A stretch of DNA of 64,000 bases from Micromonospora zamorensis (GCF_900090275.1 NZ_LT607755.1:3348001-3412000); one strand, 5' to 3'. Numbered from the stretch's first letter, positions 42,952 to 55,295 are shown. Numbers and translations are program-made. Notes: a model not told the origin generated them from the letters alone.

Positions 42952-43008
42952 TGATCAAGAGGTTTGCGTCGTCCGGCCTGGCCTGTCGTGACGCAAACTT
43001 CTTGATCA
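42952..43008. repeat. Long inverted repeat, possible dispersed intergenic element or terminator
   Basis: The arms at 42952-42970 and 42990-43008 are 19 bases each (TGATCAAGAGGTTTGCGTC against its complement, one mismatch), around a 19-base loop. The AT-rich arm TGATCAAG...TTTGCGTC stands out from the GC-rich surroundings. It lies between the hypothetical gene (plus) and the 3' end of xylanase 1 (minus), so it can act as a terminator. It also has the look of a dispersed extragenic palindrome. Confidence 0.6.
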
Positions 43009-43065
43009 CCGAGGGCTGGGGGCCGGTGCGAGGTTCGGGATCGCCCCGCACCGGCCGGTGGGGCT

Positions 43066-45871
<2,806 letters not shown>

Positions 45872-46177
45872 CGTCGCGATCCCTTGCGAAAAAGGCGCGT
45901 GGAAGGGGACTTAAGTCGAGGACTGCCCTTCGCCCGACCTTGACCGCGGCTCGCGTGACCATGCCAGCTTCAATCGAGACCACTCGATTGTCAAGAGTTC
46001 CGGAAACCTTTCGCCGCAACACATCCGGCGGCCACCTGCGCTCCGATCGGTATCGACGGGCGTGAGCACCGGCGACTGGTGGCGAGTAATTATCGGGACG
46101 TTCTCGAAACGTACCGGGCCTACCGGAGACACCGCGGGAAGGCCCGACCGGATGGCCGCGCCTCCCCGTCGTGCCGA
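45872..46177. other. Control region between GH67 and CE1-type esterase genes
   Basis: This 306-base stretch contains the esterase promoter and dyads described at 45989-46012. The half next to the GH67 stop shows only weak hairpins, for example CGGGCCT...AGGCCCG near 46115-46146, that might end the GH67 operon. I see no gene in it. Confidence 0.5.
45989..46012 (-). promoter_or_regulatory. Esterase-xylanase promoter with adjoining dyads
   Basis: On the minus strand a consensus -35 TTGACA occupies 45989-45994. Three bases upstream of it lies the palindrome TTCCGGAA (45998-46005). This runs into GAAA-CC-TTTC (46003-46012), the spacing reported for inverted repeats before Streptomyces xylanase genes. 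A similar palindrome sits at the same place before xylanase 2. Confidence 0.5.
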
Positions 46178-48313
46178 TCAGTAGATGGTGCGCCCTCGCT
46201 CGTCGGGCACCCCGGACTTGCGGTGGAAGTACGTGTTGATCTGGTCGCGCCACTCGGTGGCACAGCGCACCTGCTCGTCGAGGCGCTCGGCGACCCTCTC
46301 GTACACGGCCGGGTCGATCATCCCGTTCAGGGTCTGCCACCGCCGTCGCATCGCCACCACCTCCTCGACACCGGCGAAGTGGGTGTCGTAGATGTGCTGG
46401 ATGACTGTCGACCCGCTGTGCAGGACGTGCCCGTACGGCACGTGGTGGAAGAAGAGCAGCAGCTCGTCGGGGCAGCTCTGCGGCGACTCGTACACCTGGG
46501 CCCAGTACGGCGGGTACTGGCCGGCGAAGCCGGTGCCCGACGCACGGCTGCGGTCGACGCCCACACCGTCGCGGTCGGCGAAGTGGTAGGTGCCCCACCG
46601 CGTGTACTCGTACCCGTCGACGCCGGGACCGTAGTGGTCGCCCGGGTTGACCATGAAACCGACACCCAGCGGCGCGGTGTAACGCTCGTAGGTGCGCCAC
46701 GAGTCGTCCATGATCTCGTGCAGGGTCCGCCCCACCAGCTCCGGTTCGGCGGTCGCCGACGGCGGGAAGGTCAGCGCGATCCACTCGTCGAGGACCGCCC
46801 GCGGATCCAGTCGCGGATCCCAGGCGAGCCGCCCGAACGTGTACAGGTTGGCCTGCGCCAACGGGTGCCCGGTCCAGAAGAGGTCATCGCCCACGTTGGC
46901 GACCGCGACCAGACCACCGCCCGCGCCCGACTCCCCCGCGGCGATGTCGGCGACCGTCCGCCCGCCGGGCCCCCACGGCGCGAACCGCAGCACCTCACCC
47001 CACCACGGGCCGAGGTGGCAGACGTGTCGCTGCTGACCGGTGTATTCCTGGGTGACCTGCAACTCCACCGCCAGCCGGGTGGCGGGCATCGCGGCGATCA
47101 CCGGGGAGACCGGTTCCCGGGTCTGGAAGTCCACCGGGCCGAACTTCACCTGCACGACCACGTTGGTCCGGAAGCGCCCGTCGAGCGGGGCGAAGTGGTC
47201 GTACGCGGCGCGCGCCCGGTCGGTGGACCGGTCCCGCCAGTCCTGGTGGTGGTTGTAGACGAACGCCCGCCAGTGCACCACTCCCCCGAGCGGGGCCAAC
47301 GCCTCGGCCAGCACGTTCGCCCCGTCGGCGTGGTCTCGCCCGTAGGTGAACGGGCCGGGCTGCCCCTCCGAGTCGGCCTTCACCACGTAACCGCCGAAGT
47401 CCGGGATGCGCTCGTACACCCTTCGGGTGGTCGCGGCCCACCAGACCCGCACCGCCTCGTCCAAGGGGTCGGCGGTGGACAGGCCACCGAGGACCACCGG
47501 CGCGGCGAAGGTGATCGACAGGTGCACCCGGATGTTGTACGGCCGCAGCACGTCCGCGATCTCGGCCACGTCGCCGAGCCGGTCGGTGAGCAGCAGCGCC
47601 TCCGTCCGGGCCACGTTGACGTTGTTCACCGAGATCGCGTTGACACCGCTGGCGGCCAGCAGCCGCCCGTACTCCCGGACCCGGGCCAGGTCGCCGCGCG
47701 GGCGGCCGTCCTGCCAGAAGATCGAACCGCCCGCGTACCCCCGTTCGACCTGGCCCATCACCGGGTGCACGGCCACGTTGTCCCAGTGGTTCAGCATCCG
47801 CCGGCGCAGCGCCGGCCGGTGCCGCTCCGGCGGGCGGGCCGGATCGAAGGCCGCCGCGCAGAGCCGGACCACGTGGAACAGCCCGTACAGCAGGCCGGCG
47901 GGCGCGTCGGCCAGCACCACTGTCACCTCGCCGTCGCGGGCCAGCAGGAAGCCCTCGTCGCCGAGCGGCTCACCGCCGATCCCGGTCAGCGCCGCCTCGG
48001 CCGCCGACCGCGCCGCCTGCACCGCCCGGCTGGGCAGCTCGTCGGCACCGCGCAGGGCGAGCACCAGGTCGACGTCGACGTCCCACGAGGGTGAGTGCCA
48101 CACCCGTCCGCCGTAGCGCGCACAGGCACGCGAGACCTCGTCCAGGACGGTGTCGACGAGCAGGCCGTCGCCGTGGACGAGGACGCGGCGCGCGCCGAGC
48201 GACCGGAACGCCTCCGGGGGCAGCCAGGCCGCGTGGACGTGCGGCTCGCGGGGTTCCATCGGTTCCTCGACGAACATCAGGTGCTCCAGGTGGACGGACT
48301 CCTCGGCGTTCAC
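46178..48313 (-). CDS. GH67 alpha-glucuronidase
   Basis: The 711-residue protein has no signal peptide and is typical of intracellular GH67 enzymes. Candidate catalytic residues are Glu in VKADSEGQPGP, Asp in KFGPVDFQTREP and a Glu 28 residues later in VTQEYTG. That spacing matches the pair described in the Cellvibrio enzyme. HHVPYGHVLHSG near the C-terminus is also typical. It removes 4-O-methylglucuronic acid from the end of imported xylo-oligosaccharides. The GTG follows GGGAGGACGG and overlaps the stop of the GH42 remnant (GTGA). It is the last gene of the transport operon. Confidence 0.93.
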   Translation of the reverse strand: MNAEESVHLEHLMFVEEPMEPREPHVHAAWLPPEAFRSLGARRVLVHGDGLLVDTVLDEVSRACARYGGRVWHSPSWDVDVDLVLALRGADELPSRAVQAARSAAEAALTGIGGEPLGDEGFLLARDGEVTVVLADAPAGLLYGLFHVVRLCAAAFDPARPPERHRPALRRRMLNHWDNVAVHPVMGQVERGYAGGSIFWQDGRPRGDLARVREYGRLLAASGVNAISVNNVNVARTEALLLTDRLGDVAEIADVLRPYNIRVHLSITFAAPVVLGGLSTADPLDEAVRVWWAATTRRVYERIPDFGGYVVKADSEGQPGPFTYGRDHADGANVLAEALAPLGGVVHWRAFVYNHHQDWRDRSTDRARAAYDHFAPLDGRFRTNVVVQVKFGPVDFQTREPVSPVIAAMPATRLAVELQVTQEYTGQQRHVCHLGPWWGEVLRFAPWGPGGRTVADIAAGESGAGGGLVAVANVGDDLFWTGHPLAQANLYTFGRLAWDPRLDPRAVLDEWIALTFPPSATAEPELVGRTLHEIMDDSWRTYERYTAPLGVGFMVNPGDHYGPGVDGYEYTRWGTYHFADRDGVGVDRSRASGTGFAGQYPPYWAQVYESPQSCPDELLLFFHHVPYGHVLHSGSTVIQHIYDTHFAGVEEVVAMRRRWQTLNGMIDPAVYERVAERLDEQVRCATEWRDQINTYFHRKSGVPDERGRTIY

Positions 48314-48507
48314 CCGTCCTCCCGCACGACGACGACACCGAACGCCGGCAGGCGCAGGGCCGAACCGGTCAGTGCCCGGTCACCGGTGACCAGGTCGATC
48401 CGGGCGCTGTCGAAGAGACGGTGGTCCTGCTTCCACACGTCCTCGGGCCACTGCTCCGGGTTGTGGTCGCCCCCGAAGGGCACCTTGGCGGTGACGGGCA
48501 GGCTCAT
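48310..48507 (-). pseudogene. In-frame remnant of a GH42 beta-galactosidase
   Basis: This 65-codon frame begins like a GH42 enzyme (KVPFGGDHNPEQWPEDVWKQDHRLF; the family signature is GGDYNPEQW). It ends like a GH42 C-terminus (DLVTG...GSALRLPAFGVVVVRED). The ~600 residues between, including both catalytic Glu, are gone. The join falls at DLVT, a sequence plausible on both sides, suggesting deletion at a short repeat. Start (ATG after AAGGAG) and stop are intact and overlap both neighbours (ATGA with the DUF624 gene, GTGA with GH67). It may persist because it preserves translational coupling. Confidence 0.75.
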
Positions 48508-49193
48508 GGGGTGAACTCCTTCCGGATCAGGTGGATCATCGGGTCACTGACGCGCAGGAACGCGAGGATCGCGACCGAGCCGAGCATCGCCAGCACCGCC
48601 TCGGAGAAGACCGCCGTGATCCCGGCCGCCGCAGCCAGCAGCAACGCCGTGCCGACGGTGACACCGGGGGTACGCACGAGGAAGTGCACGGCCAGCCGGA
48701 GCACGTCCCGGGTGCGGAAGTCGAACAACGCGGTGATCACCAGGGCGTTGGCCGCACAGAGCGTCACTCCCACGGCGAGCAGGACCAGCGGCACCACCCA
48801 CCAGCCCGCGAGGCCGACGGCACCCCGGTAGGCGAGGTTCAGGGCGAGCACGGTCAGCCACAGCAGCGTCGGCACCCAGACGCGCAGCGTGCCGGACAGG
48901 TTCGCCCGGTACCCGCGCCAGAACAGGGCGGCGGGCCGCAGGTCGGTCAGGTCGAGGCGCTGGTGGCGCAGGGCGTACAGGGCGGCGGAGATCGCCGGGC
49001 CGACCGGCAGGAGGAACAGCGCGACCAGTGGCAGGTTGCTGGGGTCACGACCCAGCAACAGCAGTGGGAGCAGGCCGGGCACTGTGGTGAGCAGAAGCAG
49101 CAGCTCGACCACGAGCAGGATGTAGACGCGGGAGGTGATCCGCGACAGCGGCCCGTCGCCGAACTGTCGCCAGACCTGGGCGGTGTCGCTCAC
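48504..49193 (-). CDS. YesL-family membrane protein (DUF624)
   Basis: The 229-residue protein has five or six hydrophobic helices (ILLVVELLLLLTTVPGLLPLLLLG, LVALFLLPVGPAISAALYALRHQ, GLAGWWVVPLVLLAVGVTLCAANALVI). It matches YesL, which accompanies LplA/LplB/YtcP-type sugar importers in many bacteria. Its task there, perhaps in transport or permease assembly, is not established. The GTG follows AAGGAGC. It lies 126 bases after the solute-binding protein gene. Confidence 0.85.
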   Translation of the reverse strand: MSDTAQVWRQFGDGPLSRITSRVYILLVVELLLLLTTVPGLLPLLLLGRDPSNLPLVALFLLPVGPAISAALYALRHQRLDLTDLRPAALFWRGYRANLSGTLRVWVPTLLWLTVLALNLAYRGAVGLAGWWVVPLVLLAVGVTLCAANALVITALFDFRTRDVLRLAVHFLVRTPGVTVGTALLLAAAAGITAVFSEAVLAMLGSVAILAFLRVSDPMIHLIRKEFTP

Positions 49194-49319
49194 TGTTGCT
49201 CCTTCCGGTCGGTCCCGACGACCGGCAGAGCGCGGTGGGTCGCGCGCGTCGTACCGGCCGGTGGTGGCCGGGAGGTCCGGTCGGGCCGCGGGTGCGCGCC
49301 CGACCGGATCTCCCGCTGA

Positions 49320-50957
49320 TCAGCCGTTGTTCTTCTGGAACCGTTCGTACGCCTTGTTGACCACGTCGATGTACTGCTCGGAGTTCTTGGCCTTCAGCTC
49401 GGCCACGTACGCGTCCCACTCGGTGAGGGGCCGCTGGCCCAGAGCGAACTTGAGCGTGTTCTGGGTGACGAAGTCCTTCAACGGGGTCTCCCAGAGCGAC
49501 ACCTGCTCGCGCTCATCGTCGGTCAACGGGGCGGGCGGGGGCACCACCCTGGGCGGGCGGGCGTCCATCACCTTCTGGAACTCCAGCTCCTCCGGGGAGA
49601 AGAACCCACGCACCAGGTCTGGGCTGCCACCGTAGGCGAAGACGCCGTTCTGGAAGCCGAAGTCCTTCTGCAGGTGCTTGGGGGCCTTCGGGTTGAGGCC
49701 GAGGAAGTCGACTCCGGGGTTGAGCGTGCGCTTGCCGGACGCGTCCTTGGTGAAGGTCGTGCCCTCGATGCCCCAGCGGGCGAACTCCAAGCCGGCGTCG
49801 GAATACCACAGCCAGTCGATGAACTGCATCATGGCCACGAAGTTCTTGCTCTCCCGGGCCTTCGAGGAGATCATGATGCCGTTCTCCAGTCGGGGGAACG
49901 GGTTGACCTCGCCGGCCGGGCCGATCGGCAGCGGGATCTTGGCCATCTTCGCATTCGGCAGGGTCTTGGCCAGGTCGGGCCGGTGGTTGTTGACCAGGGT
50001 CTGCGCGTTGCCGGTAACCACGAAGGACTTGCCGTTGGCGAGCTTCTGGCGTGCCTGGTCGTCGGTCTGGGTGAAGCTCTCCGGGTCGAGCAGGCCCTCG
50101 GCGACGAGCTTGTGCAGGAACGTGACCATCTGCCGGTACTGCTCGGACGCCCCGGTGTAGTTGAACTTCTTCGCCGCCGGGTCCCATGTGGCGTGCTGGT
50201 AGTCCCAGCCGGCCTGGGTGCCGTGGGCGGAGCCGAGGATGTTGAGCAGCGCGCCGGTCGGGTTGGGCTTGCTGAAGAGGTCGGAGTACGGGTAGACGTT
50301 CGGGTACTTGGCCTTCATCGCCTTGAGCACTGTGTACAAATCGTCCCAGGTCTTCGGGACCGCGAGGTTGAGCTCCTGCATGATGTCGGTGCGCACCAGC
50401 ACCGTGTAGTCCTGCGTGGGCTTCTCGTGCATGCCGGGCAGCAGGTAGAACTTACCGTCGGACTGCCGCAGGTTGTCGATCTCCGGCTTGAGGTTCCACT
50501 TGGCGATCTTGTCCTTGAGGTTGGGCATCAGATCCAGGTAGTCGCTCACCGGGAGGACCGCCCCGGACGACACGAACGCGTTCTCCTGCGGGTGGTACGT
50601 CTTCGGGATGATCAGCGGAGCGTCACCGGCGCCGATGAGGAGGCTGCGCTTCTGCTCGTAGTCACTCAGCGGGACGGCGACCGGCTCGATCTTGACGTTG
50701 GTCCGCTTGGTCAGCTCGGACCAGAACAGCCAGTCCTCCTTGAGCGGATAGAAGGTGTGGTTGTTGTAGAGCGTGGAGAAGGAGAGCGCCTCGGTGGCCT
50801 TGAACTGGTCGCCGACGCCGTAGTTGGCCATCGCGCCGGCCCGGTTCTCGGAGAGGTCCTTCGACTCGCCGGGATCCTCGGAACAGGCGGTGGTGAGGCT
50901 GAGCGCGAGCACACCCGCGGTGGCTATCGCCACCCGGCGCCACGTCTTGTGGAGCAT
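49320..50957 (-). CDS. Lipoprotein solute-binding protein of an LplA-type sugar importer
   Basis: The 545-residue protein has a lipoprotein signal with the modified Cys at 25 (ALSLTTAC). It is a large family 1-type binding protein, longer than the usual 420-440 residues, as for LplA/YtcQ proteins. These capture complex oligosaccharides such as aldouronates. AAAGGAC precedes the ATG. It follows the YtcP-like permease gene by 55 bases. With GH67 in the same operon, methylglucuronoxylotriose or a related xylan fragment is the likely ligand. Confidence 0.9.
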   Translation of the reverse strand: MLHKTWRRVAIATAGVLALSLTTACSEDPGESKDLSENRAGAMANYGVGDQFKATEALSFSTLYNNHTFYPLKEDWLFWSELTKRTNVKIEPVAVPLSDYEQKRSLLIGAGDAPLIIPKTYHPQENAFVSSGAVLPVSDYLDLMPNLKDKIAKWNLKPEIDNLRQSDGKFYLLPGMHEKPTQDYTVLVRTDIMQELNLAVPKTWDDLYTVLKAMKAKYPNVYPYSDLFSKPNPTGALLNILGSAHGTQAGWDYQHATWDPAAKKFNYTGASEQYRQMVTFLHKLVAEGLLDPESFTQTDDQARQKLANGKSFVVTGNAQTLVNNHRPDLAKTLPNAKMAKIPLPIGPAGEVNPFPRLENGIMISSKARESKNFVAMMQFIDWLWYSDAGLEFARWGIEGTTFTKDASGKRTLNPGVDFLGLNPKAPKHLQKDFGFQNGVFAYGGSPDLVRGFFSPEELEFQKVMDARPPRVVPPPAPLTDDEREQVSLWETPLKDFVTQNTLKFALGQRPLTEWDAYVAELKAKNSEQYIDVVNKAYERFQKNNG

Positions 50958-51012
50958 GGCTCGTCCTTTCGGTGGTGGGGGTGAAGGAAGTGATGCGATG
51001 CAGCGCCCGGCG

Positions 51013-51924
51013 TCATCCCTTGACCGCGCCGAGCATCACGCCGGAGACGAAGTACCTCTGGACGAAGGGGTAGACCGCCAGGATGGGCAGAGTGGTGAGC
51101 ACGATCGTCACGGCCTGGAGCGTGGCCGCGGCCTGCACGACGTCGGCGTCGGCGGCGCCGGACTGCTGTGCGTCGGTGGCACCCGCGATGAGGTTGCGCA
51201 GGTACACGGTGACCGGCAGCAGATCCTGCTGGTCGATGTAGAGGAACGCGGTGAACCACGAGTTCCAGAACGAGACCGCGTAGAAGAGCACCATCGTCGC
51301 GATGATCGCCTTCGACAGCGGCAGCACGATCCGCAGCAGGATGCCGTAGGTGTTCAACCCGTCGACTGCCGCGGCCTCCTCCAACTCGGTCGGCAGGCTT
51401 TCGAAGAACGCCTTCATGACCAGCAGGTTGAAGACACTGATGGCGTTGGGGATCACCACGGCCCAGATGGTGTTCTTCATTCCCAGGCTGGTGACCAGCA
51501 CGTAGTTGGGGATCAGGCCACCGGAGAAGAACATGGTGAACAACGCGATGCCGACGAGGACCCCGCGGCCCTTGAGCTGCGGCTTGGACAGCACGTACGC
51601 GTAGCACGTGGTCAGCACGATCGAGATGAGCGTGGCGACCACCGTGTACACCAGGGTGTTGCGGTAGTTCGTCCAGAACAGCGAGTCGGACATCACCAGC
51701 TTGTACGCGGTCACGTCGAACCCGCGCGGGACGATGCTCACCTTCCCGGCGAGGATGTACGCCTCCTCGCTGAGCGAGCGGGCCACGATGTTGAGGAACG
51801 GGTACAGCGTCACGATCACGACGCCGATGAGGACGACCGTGTTGACGATCCGGAAGATCCGGTAGCCCCGGCTGTCCACCGGCCCGCGCGTCTTCGGGGC
51901 CTCGCGCTTCGTACCGAGGGTCAC
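51013..51924 (-). CDS. YtcP-type ABC sugar permease
   Basis: The 303-residue permease has six helices and the EAA loop ELEEAAAVDGLNTYGILLRIVLPLSK that docks the ATPase. I chose the GTG at 51924, which overlaps the stop of the LplB-like gene (GTGA). A GTG one codon upstream is also possible. It pairs with the LplB-like subunit to form the importer channel. Confidence 0.92.
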   Translation of the reverse strand: MTLGTKREAPKTRGPVDSRGYRIFRIVNTVVLIGVVIVTLYPFLNIVARSLSEEAYILAGKVSIVPRGFDVTAYKLVMSDSLFWTNYRNTLVYTVVATLISIVLTTCYAYVLSKPQLKGRGVLVGIALFTMFFSGGLIPNYVLVTSLGMKNTIWAVVIPNAISVFNLLVMKAFFESLPTELEEAAAVDGLNTYGILLRIVLPLSKAIIATMVLFYAVSFWNSWFTAFLYIDQQDLLPVTVYLRNLIAGATDAQQSGAADADVVQAAATLQAVTIVLTTLPILAVYPFVQRYFVSGVMLGAVKG

Positions 51925-52910
51925 CACAGGCTCGTCCCCACCGTGCGACGGGAGATGAGGTTCGCCGAAAGCACCAGGATCAGCCCGATCACCGCCTCGA
52001 AGAGACCGATGGCGGCCGCGTAGCTGAAGTTGCTGGACTGGAAGCCCATCCGGAACAGGTAGGTGGAGATCACGTCCGCGGTCGGGTACGTCAGCGGGTT
52101 GTAGAGCAGCAGGATCTTCTCGAACCCGACGGCCATGAAGCTGCCGATGTTGAGGATCAACAGGGTCACCATCGTGGGCCGGATGCCCGGCAACGTCACA
52201 TGCCAGGTTTGCCGCAGCCGGCTGGCTCCGTCGATCCGGGCGGCCTCGTACAGGTCCTCGTCGATGGTGGTGAGGGCGGCGAGGTAGAGGATCGTTCCCC
52301 AGCCGACGGTCTGCCAGACCTCGGACGAGACGTAGATGGTGCGGAACCATTCCGCCTGCTGGAGGAACGCCACGGGATCGCCGCCGACGATCCGGACCAG
52401 CTGATTGGCCGTGCCGTCGATCGAGGTCAACTGCATGACCATCGCCGCCACGATCACGATTGACAGGAAGTGCGGCAGGTACGACACCGACTGGACGAAC
52501 CGCTTGAACCGGCGGGCGCGCACCTCGTTGAGCAGCAGCGCCAGCACGATCGGCAGCGGGAAGCAGAACAGCAGGGTCAGCGTCCCGAGCACCAGGGTGT
52601 TGGTGAAGACCTCCCAGAACGTCGGGTCGGTGAAGAACATCCGGAAGTACCGCAGCCCCACCCAGTACTCGCCGAAGATGCTGCCGCCCGGCTTGAAACG
52701 ACGGAACGCGATGATGTTCCCGAGCATCGGCAGGTAGCGGAAGACCAGGAAGAACAGCAGCGGAAGGATGGCCAGGGAGTAGAGCTGCCAGTCCCGGCGC
52801 AGCGCCTGCCGCCAGCTGCGGCGGCGGCGCGGCGAGCGCGGGGCGGGGCTGGGAGCCGCCGCCGGAGACCGGGGCGGCGCCGGCGGCGGTGGCCGCAAGG
52901 TGGATGTCAT
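51921..52910 (-). CDS. LplB-type ABC sugar permease
   Basis: The 329-residue permease has a Pro/Ala-rich cytoplasmic head and six helices. Its EAA loop reads EDLYEAARIDGASRLRQTWHVTLPGI. FKPGGSIFGEYWVGLRYFRMFFTDP is typical for LplB. GGAGGCGAGG precedes the ATG, nine bases after the GH3 gene. No ATPase gene is present in the operon, so a shared MsiK-type ATPase is presumably encoded elsewhere. Confidence 0.92.
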   Translation of the reverse strand: MTSTLRPPPPAPPRSPAAAPSPAPRSPRRRRSWRQALRRDWQLYSLAILPLLFFLVFRYLPMLGNIIAFRRFKPGGSIFGEYWVGLRYFRMFFTDPTFWEVFTNTLVLGTLTLLFCFPLPIVLALLLNEVRARRFKRFVQSVSYLPHFLSIVIVAAMVMQLTSIDGTANQLVRIVGGDPVAFLQQAEWFRTIYVSSEVWQTVGWGTILYLAALTTIDEDLYEAARIDGASRLRQTWHVTLPGIRPTMVTLLILNIGSFMAVGFEKILLLYNPLTYPTADVISTYLFRMGFQSSNFSYAAAIGLFEAVIGLILVLSANLISRRTVGTSLW

Positions 52911-52919
52911 CCTCGCCTC

Positions 52920-55295
52920 CTAGGCGGACTGCGGAACGGCCACGAGGGGCTCGACCCGCACCGACGTGAACAGCTCCCGGTGGTGGCCCAGCTCGCGCTC
53001 GACTCCGGTCAGCCGCAGCGCCAGGGCCGCCGCCACATCACCGCTGGACCGGCCGAACCGCAGCTCGACCTCGCCGGGCTCGACGATCCGCCGACCGGAC
53101 AGCCCGATGAACGACGCCACGTCGGCCGGTACGCCGAACGTCACGTGCGCCACCTCGCCGGGCTCCAACGGCAGTCGGGTGTAGCCGACCAGGCGGACCA
53201 CCGGGCGGGTGGTCTGCGCGACCGGATCGTGCAGGTAGAGCTGGACCACCTCGGTGCCGGCCCGGTCGCCGGTGTTGGCGACAGTGATCCGCACCCGCAC
53301 CTCGCCGTCGGTCGGCCACGCCGCCGGCTTGTCGTGCGTGCCACCCGCCGGCTCGACAACCGTGGCGTCGGACCAGTCGAAGGTGGTGTAGCTCAGCCCG
53401 TGACCGAACGGGTAGGCCGGCGTCGGGTCGATCGAGGACACCTTGTTGCGCCGGCCGAGCGGGGGTGCCAGGTAGGTGCTCGGCAGTCCGCCGGCGTCCC
53501 GGGGCACACTCACCGGCAGTCGCCCGGACGGGTTGACCGCGCCGGTGAGCACCTCTGCGAGCGCCTGCCCGCCGAGCTGGCCGAGGAAGAACGCCTGCAC
53601 GACGGCCGCCGCGGCGTCGAACTCCGGGCCGAGCGCGTAGGGGCGGCCGGTCATCAGCACCAGGACGACCGGGGTGCCGGTGGCGAGGACGGCACGGACC
53701 AGGTCGGCCTGCACACCGGGCAGTCGCAGGTCGGCGGCGTCGCACCCCTCGCCGGAGGTGCCCCGACCGAACATCCCCGCCCGGTCGCCGACGGCGAGCA
53801 CGCACACGTCGGCGGCGGCAGCGGCGGCGACCGCGGCCGGGATGCCCGAGGTGTCCTCACCGGTGATGGTGCAGCCCTGCTCGTGGCTGAGCAGCGGGAC
53901 GCGTCGGGCCAGCTCGTCGCGCAGCGAGGGGATGTCCAGGCCCAGCCCGAACTCGCTGTGGTGCACGCCGACGTGGTTGGGGAACGAGTAGCAGCCGAGC
54001 ATGGCCATCGGGTCGTCGGCGACGGGGCCGACGAGGGCCACCCGGTTGCCCACGGGCAACGGGAGGACGCCGGTGTTGCGCAGCAGGACGACGGCCTCCC
54101 GGGCGAGGCGTACGGCGACGTCCTGGCTGGCCTCGTCGTCGAGACGCAGCGACGCCACGTCGTCGGGCAGTTCCTGCCAGCCCTCGTCGAGCAGACCGAT
54201 CTCGATCTTCTGGATCAGCACCCGACGCAGCGCGCCGTCGATCAACGCCTCGTCGACCTCGCCACGGCGCACGGCCTCCACCAGCGGGTTGCCGAAGGTG
54301 TCCACTGTGGGCAGTTCGACGTCGATCCCGGCCCGCAGGGCGAGCCTTGCCGCGTCGGCGGGGCCGTCGGCGACACCGTGCAGGGTCTCCAGGAAGCGTA
54401 CGGAGAAGTAGTCGGCGACCACGGTGCCGGTGAAGCCCCACTCGTCGCGCAACAGCCCGGTCAGCAGCCCGTGGTCGGCGGCCACGGGCAGGCCGTCGAT
54501 CTCGGCGTAGGAGTTCATCACCGAGCGGGCGCCGCCCTGGCGCAGCGCCATCTCGAACGGCGGCAGGATGACGTCGGCCAACTCCCGGGGGCCCATCGGC
54601 ACCGGCGCGAGGTTGCGTCCGCCACGGGAGGCGGAGTAACCGGCGAAGTGCTTCAGCGTGGCGACCACGCCGGCCCGCTCCAGGCCCCGCACGTACGCGG
54701 CACCGGTCGTCCCCACCAGGTAGGGATCCTCGCCGATCGTCTCCTCGGTGCGGCCCCAGCGGTAGTCGCGGGTGACGTCCAGGACCGGGGCGAGACCCTG
54801 GTGTACGCCGGCGGCGCGCATGGACCGTGCGATCCGGTCGGCCATCGCCTCGACCAGGTCGGGGTCGAAGGACGCGCCCCAGCTCAGCGGGGTCGGGTAG
54901 ACGGTGGCCCGCCACGCGGCGAACCCGGTCAGGCATTCCTCGTGCACCTGCGCCGGGATGCCGAACCGACTGGCGGCCACGATCTGCGCCTGCGAGGCCG
55001 CCAGCGACCGGGCGCCGAGCACCGGGTCGACCGGCGCGGTGCCGAACGGGCGGGTGAGCTGGCCCAGCCCGTGCTGGATGACGGTGCTCCACTGCGGCAG
55101 CTCGCTGATCATGTCGGACTGGTGTGGCGCCACACCCTCACCGGTGGCCTCCGCGCCGACCCACACGCCGACGAGTTGGGCGATCTTCTCCTCCAGCGAC
55201 ATCTTCGGCAGGAGCGCGTCGGCCCGCTCGGCCGGCGTCAGCCGCGGATCGCGCCACGGCGCGGTGTCGCTGTCCCCGGGCAACTGACTACTCAT
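52920..55295 (-). CDS. GH3 beta-glycosidase (beta-xylosidase/beta-glucosidase), intracellular
   Basis: The 791-residue enzyme lacks a signal peptide. It has the GH3 N-terminal barrel with nucleophile Asp in GTVVADYFSVRF and the alpha/beta sandwich (ALVGPVADDPMAMLGCYSFPNHVG). A fibronectin-III-like C-terminal domain (VRITVANTGDRAGTEVVQLYLHDP) follows. By context it releases xylose from imported xylo-oligosaccharides; sequence alone cannot exclude glucosidase activity. It is the first gene of a seven-frame operon running to GH67, behind a near-consensus promoter and a LacI operator. Confidence 0.92.
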   Translation of the reverse strand: MSSQLPGDSDTAPWRDPRLTPAERADALLPKMSLEEKIAQLVGVWVGAEATGEGVAPHQSDMISELPQWSTVIQHGLGQLTRPFGTAPVDPVLGARSLAASQAQIVAASRFGIPAQVHEECLTGFAAWRATVYPTPLSWGASFDPDLVEAMADRIARSMRAAGVHQGLAPVLDVTRDYRWGRTEETIGEDPYLVGTTGAAYVRGLERAGVVATLKHFAGYSASRGGRNLAPVPMGPRELADVILPPFEMALRQGGARSVMNSYAEIDGLPVAADHGLLTGLLRDEWGFTGTVVADYFSVRFLETLHGVADGPADAARLALRAGIDVELPTVDTFGNPLVEAVRRGEVDEALIDGALRRVLIQKIEIGLLDEGWQELPDDVASLRLDDEASQDVAVRLAREAVVLLRNTGVLPLPVGNRVALVGPVADDPMAMLGCYSFPNHVGVHHSEFGLGLDIPSLRDELARRVPLLSHEQGCTITGEDTSGIPAAVAAAAAADVCVLAVGDRAGMFGRGTSGEGCDAADLRLPGVQADLVRAVLATGTPVVLVLMTGRPYALGPEFDAAAAVVQAFFLGQLGGQALAEVLTGAVNPSGRLPVSVPRDAGGLPSTYLAPPLGRRNKVSSIDPTPAYPFGHGLSYTTFDWSDATVVEPAGGTHDKPAAWPTDGEVRVRITVANTGDRAGTEVVQLYLHDPVAQTTRPVVRLVGYTRLPLEPGEVAHVTFGVPADVASFIGLSGRRIVEPGEVELRFGRSSGDVAAALALRLTGVERELGHHRELFTSVRVEPLVAVPQSA

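Noticed and set aside
46079-48094. A 671-codon plus-strand open frame opposite the GH67 gene
   Set aside because: Antisense to a full-length GH67 enzyme with its catalytic residues, and without any recognisable domain.
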